Assembly (NCBI GenBank): GCA_002299885.1
Contig: DBOB01000021.1
Location: forward strand, 1-64,000
Reading direction: 5' to 3'
Length of the DNA stretch: 64,000 nt
Source: Sediminibacterium sp. UBA657
GTDB lineage: Bacteria > Bacteroidota > Bacteroidia > Chitinophagales > Chitinophagaceae
Position numbers and translations under genes: made by a program. Shown in pieces: positions 1 to 8,255 of the stretch (positions within the stretch are counted from its first letter, which is position 1; the number at the start of each line of letters is the position of its first letter). The notes beneath the pieces were generated by a model. That model saw only the letters and a list, made by a program, of their open reading frames with translations. It was not told the DNA's origin and ran no database searches.

Positions 1-431
1 GTGGTATCGCTCAATTGGGTCGTTTACCAGCAGCTTTATTCTTAGTAGATATCGGACATGAGCATATCGCATTAGCAGAAGCTAAGCGTTTAGGAATTCA
101 AACTTTTGGAATGGTTGATACCAACTGTGATCCAAACAAAGTAGATTTTTCTATTCCTGCAAATGATGATGCTACAAAATCAATCGCAATCATCACTAAC
201 TACATCACTGCTGCAATCGCAGAAGGTTTGGCTGAACGTCAAGCTTCTAAAGATGATGAAGAAACAACAGATGAAAGTGCAAACGAATTAGAAGCAAAGG
301 CTAAGAGAATGGAAGCCGAAGCAAACGCAGAAGGCGGAAGAGCTAAGCGTGGTGCGGGTGCTGCTCCATCAGCTCCAGGTGCTCCTAAGCGTCGTATAAC
401 TACTGGCTCTCGTGGTCCAGTAAGAAAATAA
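1..431 (+). CDS. rpsB: 30S ribosomal protein S2, C-terminal part (5' truncated)
   Basis: The window begins inside this gene: the reading frame is open from base 3 with no start codon, so the first codons lie upstream. The visible part carries the S2 signatures GRLPAALFLVDIGHEHIA and GMVDTNCDPNKVDFSIPAND, which form the conserved C-terminal half of this small-subunit protein. The last 60 or so residues are a charged, Ala/Lys/Glu-rich extension ending in a basic tail (GAPKRRITTGSRGPVRK), longer than in E. coli S2; such tails are common in Bacteroidota. tsf follows on the same strand, the usual rpsB-tsf order, with a strong hairpin between them. Identity is sure; the length of the missing part is not visible. 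Confidence 0.96.
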   Translation, partial: GIAQLGRLPAALFLVDIGHEHIALAEAKRLGIQTFGMVDTNCDPNKVDFSIPANDDATKSIAIITNYITAAIAEGLAERQASKDDEETTDESANELEAKAKRMEAEANAEGGRAKRGAGAAPSAPGAPKRRITTGSRGPVRK

Positions 432-441
432 TATACTATCC

Positions 442-484
442 CAATTGGGTTATTGGTATCCGATGGGTACTAATGACCCAATTG
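442..484 (+). terminator. Long hairpin between rpsB and tsf (terminator or attenuator)
   Basis: Arms 442-461 and 465-484 pair over 20 base pairs with no bulge if three G-U pairs are allowed, closing a 3-base loop (GAT). The outer part is CAATTGGGT against ACCCAATTG. The following bases (TATTTTAATTT) are T-rich but not a clean T-run, so it could be a leaky terminator that sets the rpsB:tsf ratio, an mRNA end protector, or a processing site. The structure is read directly from the sequence; its function is inferred. Confidence 0.55.
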
Positions 485-587
485 TATTTTAATTTATGTA
501 TACCAAATTCAATTAAATGGATTTGTTATCATTAGGTTAACCAACGAAATAAAAATTGAATTTTCATTATTTTTAAAAAAATTTTTT

Positions 588-1418
588 ATGAGCGCAATAA
601 CTGCTGCAGATATTAATAAATTACGTCAAGCTACAGGTGCTGGTATGATGGACTGTAGAAAAGCTTTGACAGAAACAAACGGAGATTTTGAAGCTGCGAT
701 TGATTGGTTACGTAAGCAAGGTCAAAAAGTGGCTGCTAAGCGTAGCGATCGTGAAGCAAAGGAAGGTGTAATTATTGCACAAACTTCTGCTGACCATAAA
801 ACAGGTTTTGTTGTTTGTATTTCTTGTGAAACTGATTTCGTTTCTAAGAATGCAGAGTTCGTAGCATTCGCGCAAACCATTGCTGACGCTGCGGTTGCAA
901 ACAATGTAAAAACAGTTGACGAATTAAATGCAGTAAGCATTAATGGTACAACAGTTGCCGACATGATCAATGATAAATTAGCATCTATAGGTGAAAAAAT
1001 TGCTGCTAAATTAGAAAGAGTTGATGCGCCATACGTGGCTTCTTATATTCACGGTTCATACAGAATGGGTGTATTAGTTGGATTGACTTCTGAAGCTGCT
1101 GAATTGGGTAAAGACTTAGCAATGCAAATTGCTGCGATGAACCCAGTAGCGGTAGATCCAGAATCAGTTCCTGCTGAAACAGTTGCTCGTGAAAGAGCAA
1201 TCATCATTGACACAATGAAAGAAGATCCAAAGATGGCAGGTAAGCCTGAAGAAATGATTGCAAAAATTGCCGAAGGTAAGATTGCAGCATTCTTTAAGGA
1301 GCAAACTTTATTAGCACAGTCTTTTGTTAAAGACGGTTCTAAAACAGTGGGTGACCACGTTAAGAGCTTAGGTGCAGATATTAAAGTAACTGAATTCAAG
1401 CGCGTAGCCTTAGGATAA
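588..1418 (+). CDS. tsf: Elongation factor Ts
   Basis: This is the 276-residue guanine-nucleotide exchange factor that recycles EF-Tu-GDP during translation in the cytoplasm. The N-terminal UBA-like module is clear (LRQATGAGMMDCRKALTE, residues 13-30), followed by the EF-Tu-contacting TDFVSKN motif near residue 82. The C-terminal half contains MQIAAMNP and the coiled-coil dimerisation region, and the length is normal for the family. The ATG at 588 is the only sensible start because the family N-terminus begins within a few residues of it. An A/T run rather than a Shine-Dalgarno site precedes the ATG. It lies downstream of rpsB and ends in a strong terminator. Confidence 0.98.
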   Translation: MSAITAADINKLRQATGAGMMDCRKALTETNGDFEAAIDWLRKQGQKVAAKRSDREAKEGVIIAQTSADHKTGFVVCISCETDFVSKNAEFVAFAQTIADAAVANNVKTVDELNAVSINGTTVADMINDKLASIGEKIAAKLERVDAPYVASYIHGSYRMGVLVGLTSEAAELGKDLAMQIAAMNPVAVDPESVPAETVARERAIIIDTMKEDPKMAGKPEEMIAKIAEGKIAAFFKEQTLLAQSFVKDGSKTVGDHVKSLGADIKVTEFKRVALG

Positions 1419-1497
1419 ATTGCAAGTGAACTGTGCTTCATGCAAAAAATCCAAATGGTTCAAATACCTAGGTAGTAATTAACTAGTATAATAGTAT

Positions 1498-1534
1498 AAA
1501 AAGGGTCCCCCGATACATTGGGGGACCCTTTTTT
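1498..1534 (+). terminator. Rho-independent terminator after tsf
   Basis: An A-rich and GGGTCCCCC arm (1498-1511) pairs perfectly with GGGGGACCC plus a T-run (1520-1533) around the 8-base loop GATACATT. The GC-rich core and following T tract are classical. It separates the rpsB-tsf unit from pyrH. The flanking A and T runs mean it could also work on the other strand, but no minus-strand gene ends here. Confidence 0.93.
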
Positions 1535-1578
1535 GTTGCCTCAAAATTCTTATCTTGCAAGTATAAATCACAACGACT

Positions 1579-2295
1579 ATGGAGCCAAAGTACAAACGTA
1601 TCTTGTTAAAGTTATCCGGGGAAGCCTTATTGGGGAATGAAAGAAATGGTGATCCGTTTAACCCAAAAATTATCGAGCAATATGCAAATGAAATCAAGCA
1701 ATTGGTGGACTTGGGCATTGAAGTAGCGATTGTGATTGGCGGAGGTAATATTTACAGAGGGATGAATGAGGCGGATAGTGGTATTGAAAGAGCGCATGGA
1801 GATTATATGGGTATGTTAGCAACTGTAATTAATGCAATGGCGATTCAAGCCATGCTAGAAAAAATTGGTGTGTATACAAGATTACAATCTGCTATCAATA
1901 TGGAACAAGTGGCAGAACCATATATCAGAAGAAAAGCTTTAAGACATTTAGAAAAAGGACGTGTGGTGATATTTGGTGCAGGTACAGGTAATCCTTATTT
2001 CACCACAGATACAGCTGGTTCATTAAGAGCGATCGAAATGAAGGCGGATGTGATCTTAAAAGGTACAAGAGTAGATGGTGTATATGATGCAGATCCAGAG
2101 AAAAATCCAAATGCAAAAAAATTCGAGACCATCTCTTTCCAAGATTGTATCTCTAAGAATTTGAAAGTAATGGATATGACCGCATTCACATTGTGTATGG
2201 AGAACAAATTACCTATCATTGTATTTGATATGAATCAAGCAGGTAATTTATTGAAGATCGTGCAAGGCGAATCAGTTGGAACCCTTGTAAAATAA
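1579..2295 (+). CDS. pyrH: UMP kinase (uridylate kinase)
   Basis: The 238-residue protein belongs to the amino-acid kinase fold and phosphorylates UMP to UDP with ATP in pyrimidine nucleotide synthesis. Visible motifs are the phosphate-binding KRILLKLSGEALLG at the N-terminus, VIGGGNIYRG near residue 52, the HGDYMGMLAT segment, and the nucleotide-binding block with TDTAGSLRAIEMKAD and KGTRVDGVYDADP. The length matches bacterial PyrH. It sits just after tsf, as in many bacteria where rpsB-tsf-pyrH-frr are linked, but no frr follows here. The start at 1579 is fixed by the conserved N-terminal strand. Confidence 0.97.
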   Translation: MEPKYKRILLKLSGEALLGNERNGDPFNPKIIEQYANEIKQLVDLGIEVAIVIGGGNIYRGMNEADSGIERAHGDYMGMLATVINAMAIQAMLEKIGVYTRLQSAINMEQVAEPYIRRKALRHLEKGRVVIFGAGTGNPYFTTDTAGSLRAIEMKADVILKGTRVDGVYDADPEKNPNAKKFETISFQDCISKNLKVMDMTAFTLCMENKLPIIVFDMNQAGNLLKIVQGESVGTLVK

Positions 2296-2379
2296 GTTTT
2301 AAGTCATTGCCAATCCACCGCTGATGTAAAAAATAGCACTAAATCACATTTTTTACCTTCGCTGGATTAAATTTATAGT

Positions 2380-3687
2380 ATGCAAAAAATTAGTTTTATC
2401 GTCTTATTGTTGGGGCTTCTATTTTCACAAGAAATAAATGCACAAAATAATTTAAGTTTAAAAGAAGCAGTCACTATTGCTATTCAAAATAGCTATGATA
2501 TAAAGTTGGTTGAAAATAACTTGTCGATTGCCCAAAATAACAACAATTACGGTGTTGCTGGGGGATTACCAACAGTGACTGCAAATGGTACTAATAACAA
2601 TACACTCACTACGATTAGCCAAACATTTCCGGACGCATCTAGAAATACCACAAGAAGCGGCGTGGATGGATCAACGCTAAATGGTGGATTAACAGCAACC
2701 ATGATCTTATTCAATGGTTATAGAATTGCCGCTACTAAAGATCGTCTAGAAAGTATCCAAAAACAAACAGAAGCTGCATTGCAAGTTCAAATGTTGAACA
2801 CGAGTTCAACAGTGATGCAACAATATTATAATGTCATAAGACAATTAGCTTTTTTAAAAACAATTGAAAAATCTATTGAGGCTTCTGAACAAAGAGTAGC
2901 GATTGTAAAAACAAGACAAGAGCTAGGTGTTGCTAATCAAGCAGATTTATTACAATCTAGTTTAGATCTAAATGCTTTACTACAAGCAAAGCAAAACCAA
3001 TTGCTAGTATTAGATCAAGTTAAAGCAGACTTGTTCAATAGCATGGTGGTACCAGCTAATTCAAATTATGTTTTCACGGATAGCATTCAAGTAGATCAAA
3101 AAATGATTTTATCTGATGTAGAATCTAAAATGAAGGCACATCCTTTATTACAATCTGCGCAGCAGTTGATTAACGTGAATCAGTTTTTAGAAAAAGAAAC
3201 GAAAGCTTTGATGTATCCAACTTTAAGAGCGAATTCTGGATTCAATTACAATAGCAATAAATCAACAGCGGGTTTCATCTTATTAAATGAAAGCTATGGT
3301 CCATTCTTAGGATTCAATTTGAGTATTCCAATTTATGCTGGAACTGCAAATAAGCGTGCTTATAAAAATGCACAGATCAATACAGTGAATTCAAAAATAC
3401 AATACGATAATACTGCACAAAATCTATCAACAGAATTATTTAAGACGTATCAGAACTATCAAAATAGTTTAAAGCAAACACCTGTTGAAATTGAAAATTA
3501 TAAAATGTCAGATGCTTTATTGTCTTTAGTGATGGAGCGATTTAAATTAGGCGAAGCCACTATTGTAGATGTAAAACAAGCGCAACAAAGTTTTGAAACA
3601 GCTGGCTTTAGATTAACAAGTTTACAGTTTAGTGCAAAAATTGCAGAGATTGAATTAAAGCGTATGTCTAATCAATTGAATTTTTAA
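2380..3687 (+). CDS. TolC-family outer-membrane efflux protein (orphan)
   Basis: The 435-residue protein has a signal peptide (residues 1-22, hydrophobic core VLLLGLLF, ending NAQ). It then shows the repeated Gln/Asn/Leu-rich amphipathic helices of OEP/TolC proteins: LSLKEAVTIAIQNSYDIKL near the start, and FKLGEATIVDVKQAQQSFE in the second repeat, matching the typical GxAS/T-x-L-D/E-V-L-x-A-Q pattern. Such proteins form the trimeric outer-membrane channel of type I secretion or tripartite efflux systems. No pump gene lies beside it, so its partner is elsewhere. A shared terminator follows directly. Substrate cannot be told from sequence. Confidence 0.9.
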   Translation: MQKISFIVLLLGLLFSQEINAQNNLSLKEAVTIAIQNSYDIKLVENNLSIAQNNNNYGVAGGLPTVTANGTNNNTLTTISQTFPDASRNTTRSGVDGSTLNGGLTATMILFNGYRIAATKDRLESIQKQTEAALQVQMLNTSSTVMQQYYNVIRQLAFLKTIEKSIEASEQRVAIVKTRQELGVANQADLLQSSLDLNALLQAKQNQLLVLDQVKADLFNSMVVPANSNYVFTDSIQVDQKMILSDVESKMKAHPLLQSAQQLINVNQFLEKETKALMYPTLRANSGFNYNSNKSTAGFILLNESYGPFLGFNLSIPIYAGTANKRAYKNAQINTVNSKIQYDNTAQNLSTELFKTYQNYQNSLKQTPVEIENYKMSDALLSLVMERFKLGEATIVDVKQAQQSFETAGFRLTSLQFSAKIAEIELKRMSNQLNF

Positions 3688-3703
3688 CGAACGCTATATT
3701 ATA

Positions 3704-3737
3704 TTAAAAAGGGCGCATCTTGATGCGCCCTTTTTAA
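3704..3737. terminator. Bidirectional terminator between convergent genes
   Basis: TTAAAAAGGGCGCATC (3704-3719) is followed by two bases and then its perfect reverse complement GATGCGCCCTTTTTAA (3722-3737). The A-run and T-run on either side make it usable from both strands. It lies exactly between the TolC-like gene (plus) and the AIM24-like gene (minus), the latter's stop codon being adjacent. Confidence 0.94.
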
Positions 3738-4529
3738 TTACTTCCAACCGTCTCCGTCAAGGATATTGCCAATACCACCTAGGATGCTTCCTTCTTCCTT
3801 ACGTTTATAGGTTCCATAAGCTAAGATGCGTCCAGCTAAACGGCTGATAGGTAAGGTTTGTATCCAAACTTTACCAGGCCCTGTGAGTGTAGCAAAGAAC
3901 AAGCCTTCACCGCCGAATAAGGTATTTTTAATGCCACCAACAAACTGAATATCATAATTCACGTTCGATGTAAAACCAACGATACATCCCGTGTCCACTT
4001 TCAATACTTCACCTGGTTGTAAATCTTTTTCTATTACATGTCCACAAGCGTGTAAAAAAGCCATGCCATCGCCTTCTAATTTTTCCATGATGAATCCTTC
4101 CCCACCAAATAAGCCGGTGCCTAATTTGCGTTGGAACTCAATACCAATGCTCACACCTTTTGCAGCACATAAAAATGCATCCTTCTGACAAATCACTTTC
4201 CCGCCTAAATTCGGCAGGAACATTGGAATAATTTTTCCAGGATAAGGAGAAGCAAAACTTACTTTCTTTTTTCCGTATTGTGTATTGGTATAAGCGGTCA
4301 TGAACAAGCTCTCCCCAACCAATGCGCGCTTACCGGCTTGGAATAATTTATTTAAAATACTACTGTCCTGTTGTGTGCCGTCTCCAAAGATGGTTTCCAT
4401 TTGAATCCCATCTTCCATCATCATAAAAGCACCAGGTTCAGCGATAGCCGTTTCTTGAGGATCTAATTCCACAGAAACGTATTGCATTTCTTCGCCAAAA
4501 ATTTGATAGTCTATTTCGTGTGCTGACAT
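3738..4529 (-). CDS. AIM24/TIGR00266 family protein
   Basis: The 263-residue protein matches the TIGR00266/AIM24 family by its N-terminal pattern (EMQYVSVELDPQETAIAEPGAFMMM), the central LFMTAYTN and the Gly-rich GEGFIMEKLEGDG and LFGGEGLFFATLTGPG repeats. The family folds into a double-stranded beta-helix-like barrel. Its bacterial function is unknown; a mitochondrial relative, AIM24, affects inner-membrane organisation. No signal peptide or membrane segment is visible, so it is probably cytoplasmic. It is transcribed alone: the upstream efflux operon ends in its own terminator and a TAGCTTTG -7 box lies 20 bases before the ATG. Confidence 0.88.
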   Translation of the reverse strand: MSAHEIDYQIFGEEMQYVSVELDPQETAIAEPGAFMMMEDGIQMETIFGDGTQQDSSILNKLFQAGKRALVGESLFMTAYTNTQYGKKKVSFASPYPGKIIPMFLPNLGGKVICQKDAFLCAAKGVSIGIEFQRKLGTGLFGGEGFIMEKLEGDGMAFLHACGHVIEKDLQPGEVLKVDTGCIVGFTSNVNYDIQFVGGIKNTLFGGEGLFFATLTGPGKVWIQTLPISRLAGRILAYGTYKRKEEGSILGGIGNILDGDGWK

Positions 4530-4548
4530 AATTTTTAATTTAATACTA

Positions 4549-4556
4549 CAAAGCTA
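4549..4556 (-). promoter_or_regulatory. -7 box for the AIM24-like gene
   Basis: Read on the minus strand this is TAGCTTTG, a perfect TAnnTTTG element, placed so that transcription would start about 13 bases before the ATG at 4529. No TTG is found at the -33 position, which falls in the G/T stretch of the upstream terminator, so only half of the consensus is present. Confidence 0.5.
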
Positions 4557-4568
4557 CAATACCTAGAT

Positions 4569-4598
4569 AAAAAAACCCCCCGAAATATTCGAGGGGTT
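4569..4598 (-). terminator. Terminator of the RND efflux operon
   Basis: On the minus strand AACCCCTCG (4590-4598) pairs with CGGGGGGTT (4574-4582) with one mismatch, followed by a run of T residues (complement of the A-run 4569-4575). It lies 40 bases after the stop codon of the permease gene and before the AIM24-like gene. Confidence 0.88.
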
Positions 4599-4637
4599 AC
4601 AATTTAATTTAAAAACCTATGTTTCAAGGATGCGTGG

Positions 4638-7600
4638 TTAGAACCAAGAACCATTGAATATCGCATCGCCGTTTGCATTGTTTTTAGCAGCCCTTCTTTT
4701 CACTTGTTTATTATGTATCCATGTGCTTACAAACATCAACGGAATAAATATAAATGTTAAAGGAGGAATGCCCAACATACTAATCCACTTGCCACCAAAT
4801 TGACGACGCATTGGACGACGTAATCTTTCTGCAATTAAATACATAGCAGGAACAATAAACAAGGTCATAAAGAAAGCAAATGCCAATCCAAAAATAATGG
4901 TCCAGCTTAAAGGCTTCCAAAATGCCACGTTATCACCACCAAAGAAGATATGTGGATTTAGTTCGCTAAATAAAGTGACAAAGTTGATATTGAAACCCAC
5001 TGCAATTGGAATGAAACCAAGGATAGCAGCAAGTGCAGTTAATAGTACCGGAATAATTCTTGTCTTACCAGCTTGAATCACCGCTTCTCTTGTTTTATAG
5101 CCACGGCTTCTTAATTCATCCGCGAACTCAATGACAAGGATACCGTTTTTAACAACGATACCAGCTAGTCCAACAATACCAAGACCTGTCATGATACCAG
5201 ATACTTTCATACCTGTTAAAGCAAATCCTAACAATACCCCAATGATACTAAATAGGATTTCAGTTAAGATAATCACTGACTTAGAGATTGAGTTGAATTG
5301 CAATACTAAAGTAAACAAGATCAACATTAAAGCAATGATCAATGCTTTACCAAGGAATGCAACCGTTTCTAATTGTTGTTCGTTCTCACCTGTTTGTTGA
5401 ACCGTCACGCCTTCTGCAATGCCTTTGTAGTTCTCAATGTATTGAGCAATCACCGCGTTCACAGCAGTTGGGTTATACCCTTCGTTCAATAATACATTAG
5501 AACGTAATTGGATTTGTCTTTTTTGATTCTTTCTTTTAACGCTACCTAAAGTACTGGTAGGCTCTACTTTGACTAAAGAACTGATAGGAATATTCTTCAC
5601 CATACCACCAGCAGCCATATCACGGAAGGATAAACGCATATTTAATAAGTCCACTAAATTTTTACGCTGCATCTCTTGATTACGCAATTGAATTTTGTAT
5701 TCGTCTTTGCCATCTTTGATTTTAGAAATCTCTTTACCAAATAAAGCGGTACGAATTTGCATCCCTACTTGAGCAGATGAAACACCTTCAATCAATGCAC
5801 GCTCTCTATCAATCGTTAATGTTAGTTCTGGATTTTGTAAATCTACATCCATCTTTAATTCTTCGATACCAGGAATCTGCGCTGCATCTAAATAATTTTT
5901 TAATCCAACTGCTGTTTTAATTAATTTATCAAAATCATCTCCCTGAATTTCAATGTTTACCGGAGGCTCAGTTGGCGGACCATTTGACTCCTGTGTTACA
6001 GTAATTTCCGCACCAGGTATGCCTTTCATCTCTTTACGAATCGCTTCCAAATAAGGCATTGTTGAAACTCCATGACGTTTTTCAAACTCCACAAAATTCA
6101 CTTGTATACGGCCCAATTCAGATCGAGTACTTCTGTCTCCACTCATAGGATCGCTTGCACCTACTGCAATATTTGCAATCGTAGATTCTACGACAGGATT
6201 CTTTTTACCATTTTCTGTACCCAATACTTTATTCACTCTAGCTTCAAGCACTTTTGTAATTGAATCTGTGTGTTTCACTTCTGAACCTACTGGTAATTTT
6301 AAGTAAACATATATTTCGTTAGGATCTGCTTGAGGGAAAAATTCAATCCCTGTTCTGCCTGTACCCACACTAATACCAAATAGGACGAATGATAAAATCA
6401 ATAAACCAAAAGTGGCGAATAATAATTTTACAGGTCTCCATCCAGTTAAAGATCTTCTTAAAATACGCTCATATAAATCCATCATATTCGGCAAAGTCTT
6501 TTCTTGGAAATGCTTGATAGCAGATGTAATAAAATATTTATTCGCAACCACTAACAACATAAAGAAAATTGTTAGGTTACCTAGGAAGGTAAAGCCCATG
6601 ATATCTAATACAATTCCAAAACCAATTGGTAGCCAGAAATTCTTTTTCTTAAAGATGGCAGACTTTGGTTCATTGCTATCATGCTCCTCGTGGTTCATAA
6701 AGTCTACTGCAAAAACTGGATTCATAATGAAGGCTACCACCAAGGATGCTGTTAATGTAAAGATCAACATAGCAGGTAAGTAGACCATGAATTTACCAAT
6801 GATACCAGGCCAGAACAATAAAGGGAAAAACGGTGCTAAAGTGGTAATGGTTCCCGCTAATACAGGAATAAATACTTCACCTGCAGCCATTTTAGCCGAA
6901 GTGGTAGCAGTAAGCTTACCCTTGCCTTGTACAAAAATTCGGTGGGTGTTTTCAATCACCACAATGGCGTCATCTACAATAATGCCCAGTCCAAATAAGA
7001 GCGCAAACAATACCATAAAGTTTAAGGTAATGTTGGTGCCAATTAATAAGTTACCTGCTGGTAAAAATACAAAGGCAACAAACATACTCAATGGAACAGA
7101 TAAGGCCACAAAGAACGCATTGGTCACACCCATAAAGAACATCAATACAATCAATACTAATATAAATCCTATCACAATGGAGTTCACTAATTCTGTGAAG
7201 GAAGACCTTGTTGGAATACTTTGATCTCCTGTGATGACTGTCTTAAGGTCTTTTGGTAAAAAAGTTAATTTTGCTTCATCTACAATTTTCTTCACCGCAT
7301 CAGAAGTTTCAATTAAGTTCTCACCACTACGTTTGATGATATTTAAAGTCAATACATTTTTACCATCTAAACGCGCATAGCTTTCGTTTTTCTTCACCGT
7401 ATCTATGATAGTTGCTACATCCCTTAAATAAATAGGCGCACCACTTGTATTACGAACAATGATGTTTGCAATATCGTTGGCATTTTTAAGTTGACCTTTT
7501 AATTGAAGGTTACGTTGCATCGTGCCTACTTCTAAAAGACCACCAGATAAATCAAGGTTCTCTCTTTGAATGGCATAAGTGATATCGTCGAATGTAATGC

Positions 7601-8231
7601 CTGAGCTTTGCATTCTAAAATTGTCTACATTAATTTGAAACTCACGCTCAGGTGCACCCACTAGGTCAACACGGTTCACTTGTGTGATGTTTTCTAATTT
7701 ATCTTTTAAGTCATCTGCGTATTTCTTTAATTGAACCGAACTGTAATTACCACTAATGTTTACATACATAATTGGTTGCTCACTAAAGTTCACTTCAATC
7801 ACACGAGGTTCTTGTGTCAAGTCATTTGGCAAATCATTTTTTGCCTTATCCACAGCGTCTTTAACTTTTTGCAATGCAATATCTGGCTTCACGCTTGTAT
7901 TGAATTCTACCGTGATGGCCGAGAAATCTTGTTGAGACACCGAGGTGAACTTATTGATTTTTACACCTGTGATGGCCTTGATTTGTTTTTCAATAGGACG
8001 CGTTACTAGGTTTTCAATGTCCTTAGGAGAATTACCTACATATACTGTTTGTACGTACATAGTAGGAATTACAATCTCAGGAAATTGTTCTTTAGGAAGG
8101 GTCAAGAATTGGTAGATACCACCAAGACTAATAAACAACATCAATAAATAGATGGATGTTTTATTGGTGATACTCCAAGAAGTTGGTTTAAACTCTTTAA
8201 ACTTTTCTTTTATATTATTTAGTGTCGACAT
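4638..8231 (-). CDS. RND-family efflux permease (AcrB/HAE1-like)
   Basis: The 1197-residue protein is the proton-driven inner-membrane pump of a tripartite efflux system. The N-terminus has the typical first membrane helix followed by LPKEQFPEI and the periplasmic porter domain. The proton-relay helix 4 is present as GLGIIVDDAIVVIENTHR, with the two adjacent Asp residues, and the helix 10 Lys lies in GIVVKNGILVIEFADE. It is about 150 residues longer than AcrB. The extra length is a hydrophobic insert after NHEEHDSNEPKSAIFKKKNF between the two halves, plus a basic C-terminal tail with another hydrophobic segment. It is the last gene of the tetR-tolC-MFP-RND operon. The substrate is not predictable. 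Confidence 0.95.
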   Translation of the reverse strand: MSTLNNIKEKFKEFKPTSWSITNKTSIYLLMLFISLGGIYQFLTLPKEQFPEIVIPTMYVQTVYVGNSPKDIENLVTRPIEKQIKAITGVKINKFTSVSQQDFSAITVEFNTSVKPDIALQKVKDAVDKAKNDLPNDLTQEPRVIEVNFSEQPIMYVNISGNYSSVQLKKYADDLKDKLENITQVNRVDLVGAPEREFQINVDNFRMQSSGITFDDITYAIQRENLDLSGGLLEVGTMQRNLQLKGQLKNANDIANIIVRNTSGAPIYLRDVATIIDTVKKNESYARLDGKNVLTLNIIKRSGENLIETSDAVKKIVDEAKLTFLPKDLKTVITGDQSIPTRSSFTELVNSIVIGFILVLIVLMFFMGVTNAFFVALSVPLSMFVAFVFLPAGNLLIGTNITLNFMVLFALLFGLGIIVDDAIVVIENTHRIFVQGKGKLTATTSAKMAAGEVFIPVLAGTITTLAPFFPLLFWPGIIGKFMVYLPAMLIFTLTASLVVAFIMNPVFAVDFMNHEEHDSNEPKSAIFKKKNFWLPIGFGIVLDIMGFTFLGNLTIFFMLLVVANKYFITSAIKHFQEKTLPNMMDLYERILRRSLTGWRPVKLLFATFGLLILSFVLFGISVGTGRTGIEFFPQADPNEIYVYLKLPVGSEVKHTDSITKVLEARVNKVLGTENGKKNPVVESTIANIAVGASDPMSGDRSTRSELGRIQVNFVEFEKRHGVSTMPYLEAIRKEMKGIPGAEITVTQESNGPPTEPPVNIEIQGDDFDKLIKTAVGLKNYLDAAQIPGIEELKMDVDLQNPELTLTIDRERALIEGVSSAQVGMQIRTALFGKEISKIKDGKDEYKIQLRNQEMQRKNLVDLLNMRLSFRDMAAGGMVKNIPISSLVKVEPTSTLGSVKRKNQKRQIQLRSNVLLNEGYNPTAVNAVIAQYIENYKGIAEGVTVQQTGENEQQLETVAFLGKALIIALMLILFTLVLQFNSISKSVIILTEILFSIIGVLLGFALTGMKVSGIMTGLGIVGLAGIVVKNGILVIEFADELRSRGYKTREAVIQAGKTRIIPVLLTALAAILGFIPIAVGFNINFVTLFSELNPHIFFGGDNVAFWKPLSWTIIFGLAFAFFMTLFIVPAMYLIAERLRRPMRRQFGGKWISMLGIPPLTFIFIPLMFVSTWIHNKQVKRRAAKNNANGDAIFNGSWF

Positions 8232-8255
8232 ATGGATCGATTGTGCTTTTATGAA

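Noticed and set aside
722..1441. Long minus-strand open frames across tsf
   Set aside because: They lie wholly opposite a certain gene, have no family features and no promoter; they result from its codon use.
4991..8009. Several plus-strand open frames opposite the RND permease gene
   Set aside because: They are shadows of a clear membrane-protein gene, with no domains of their own.
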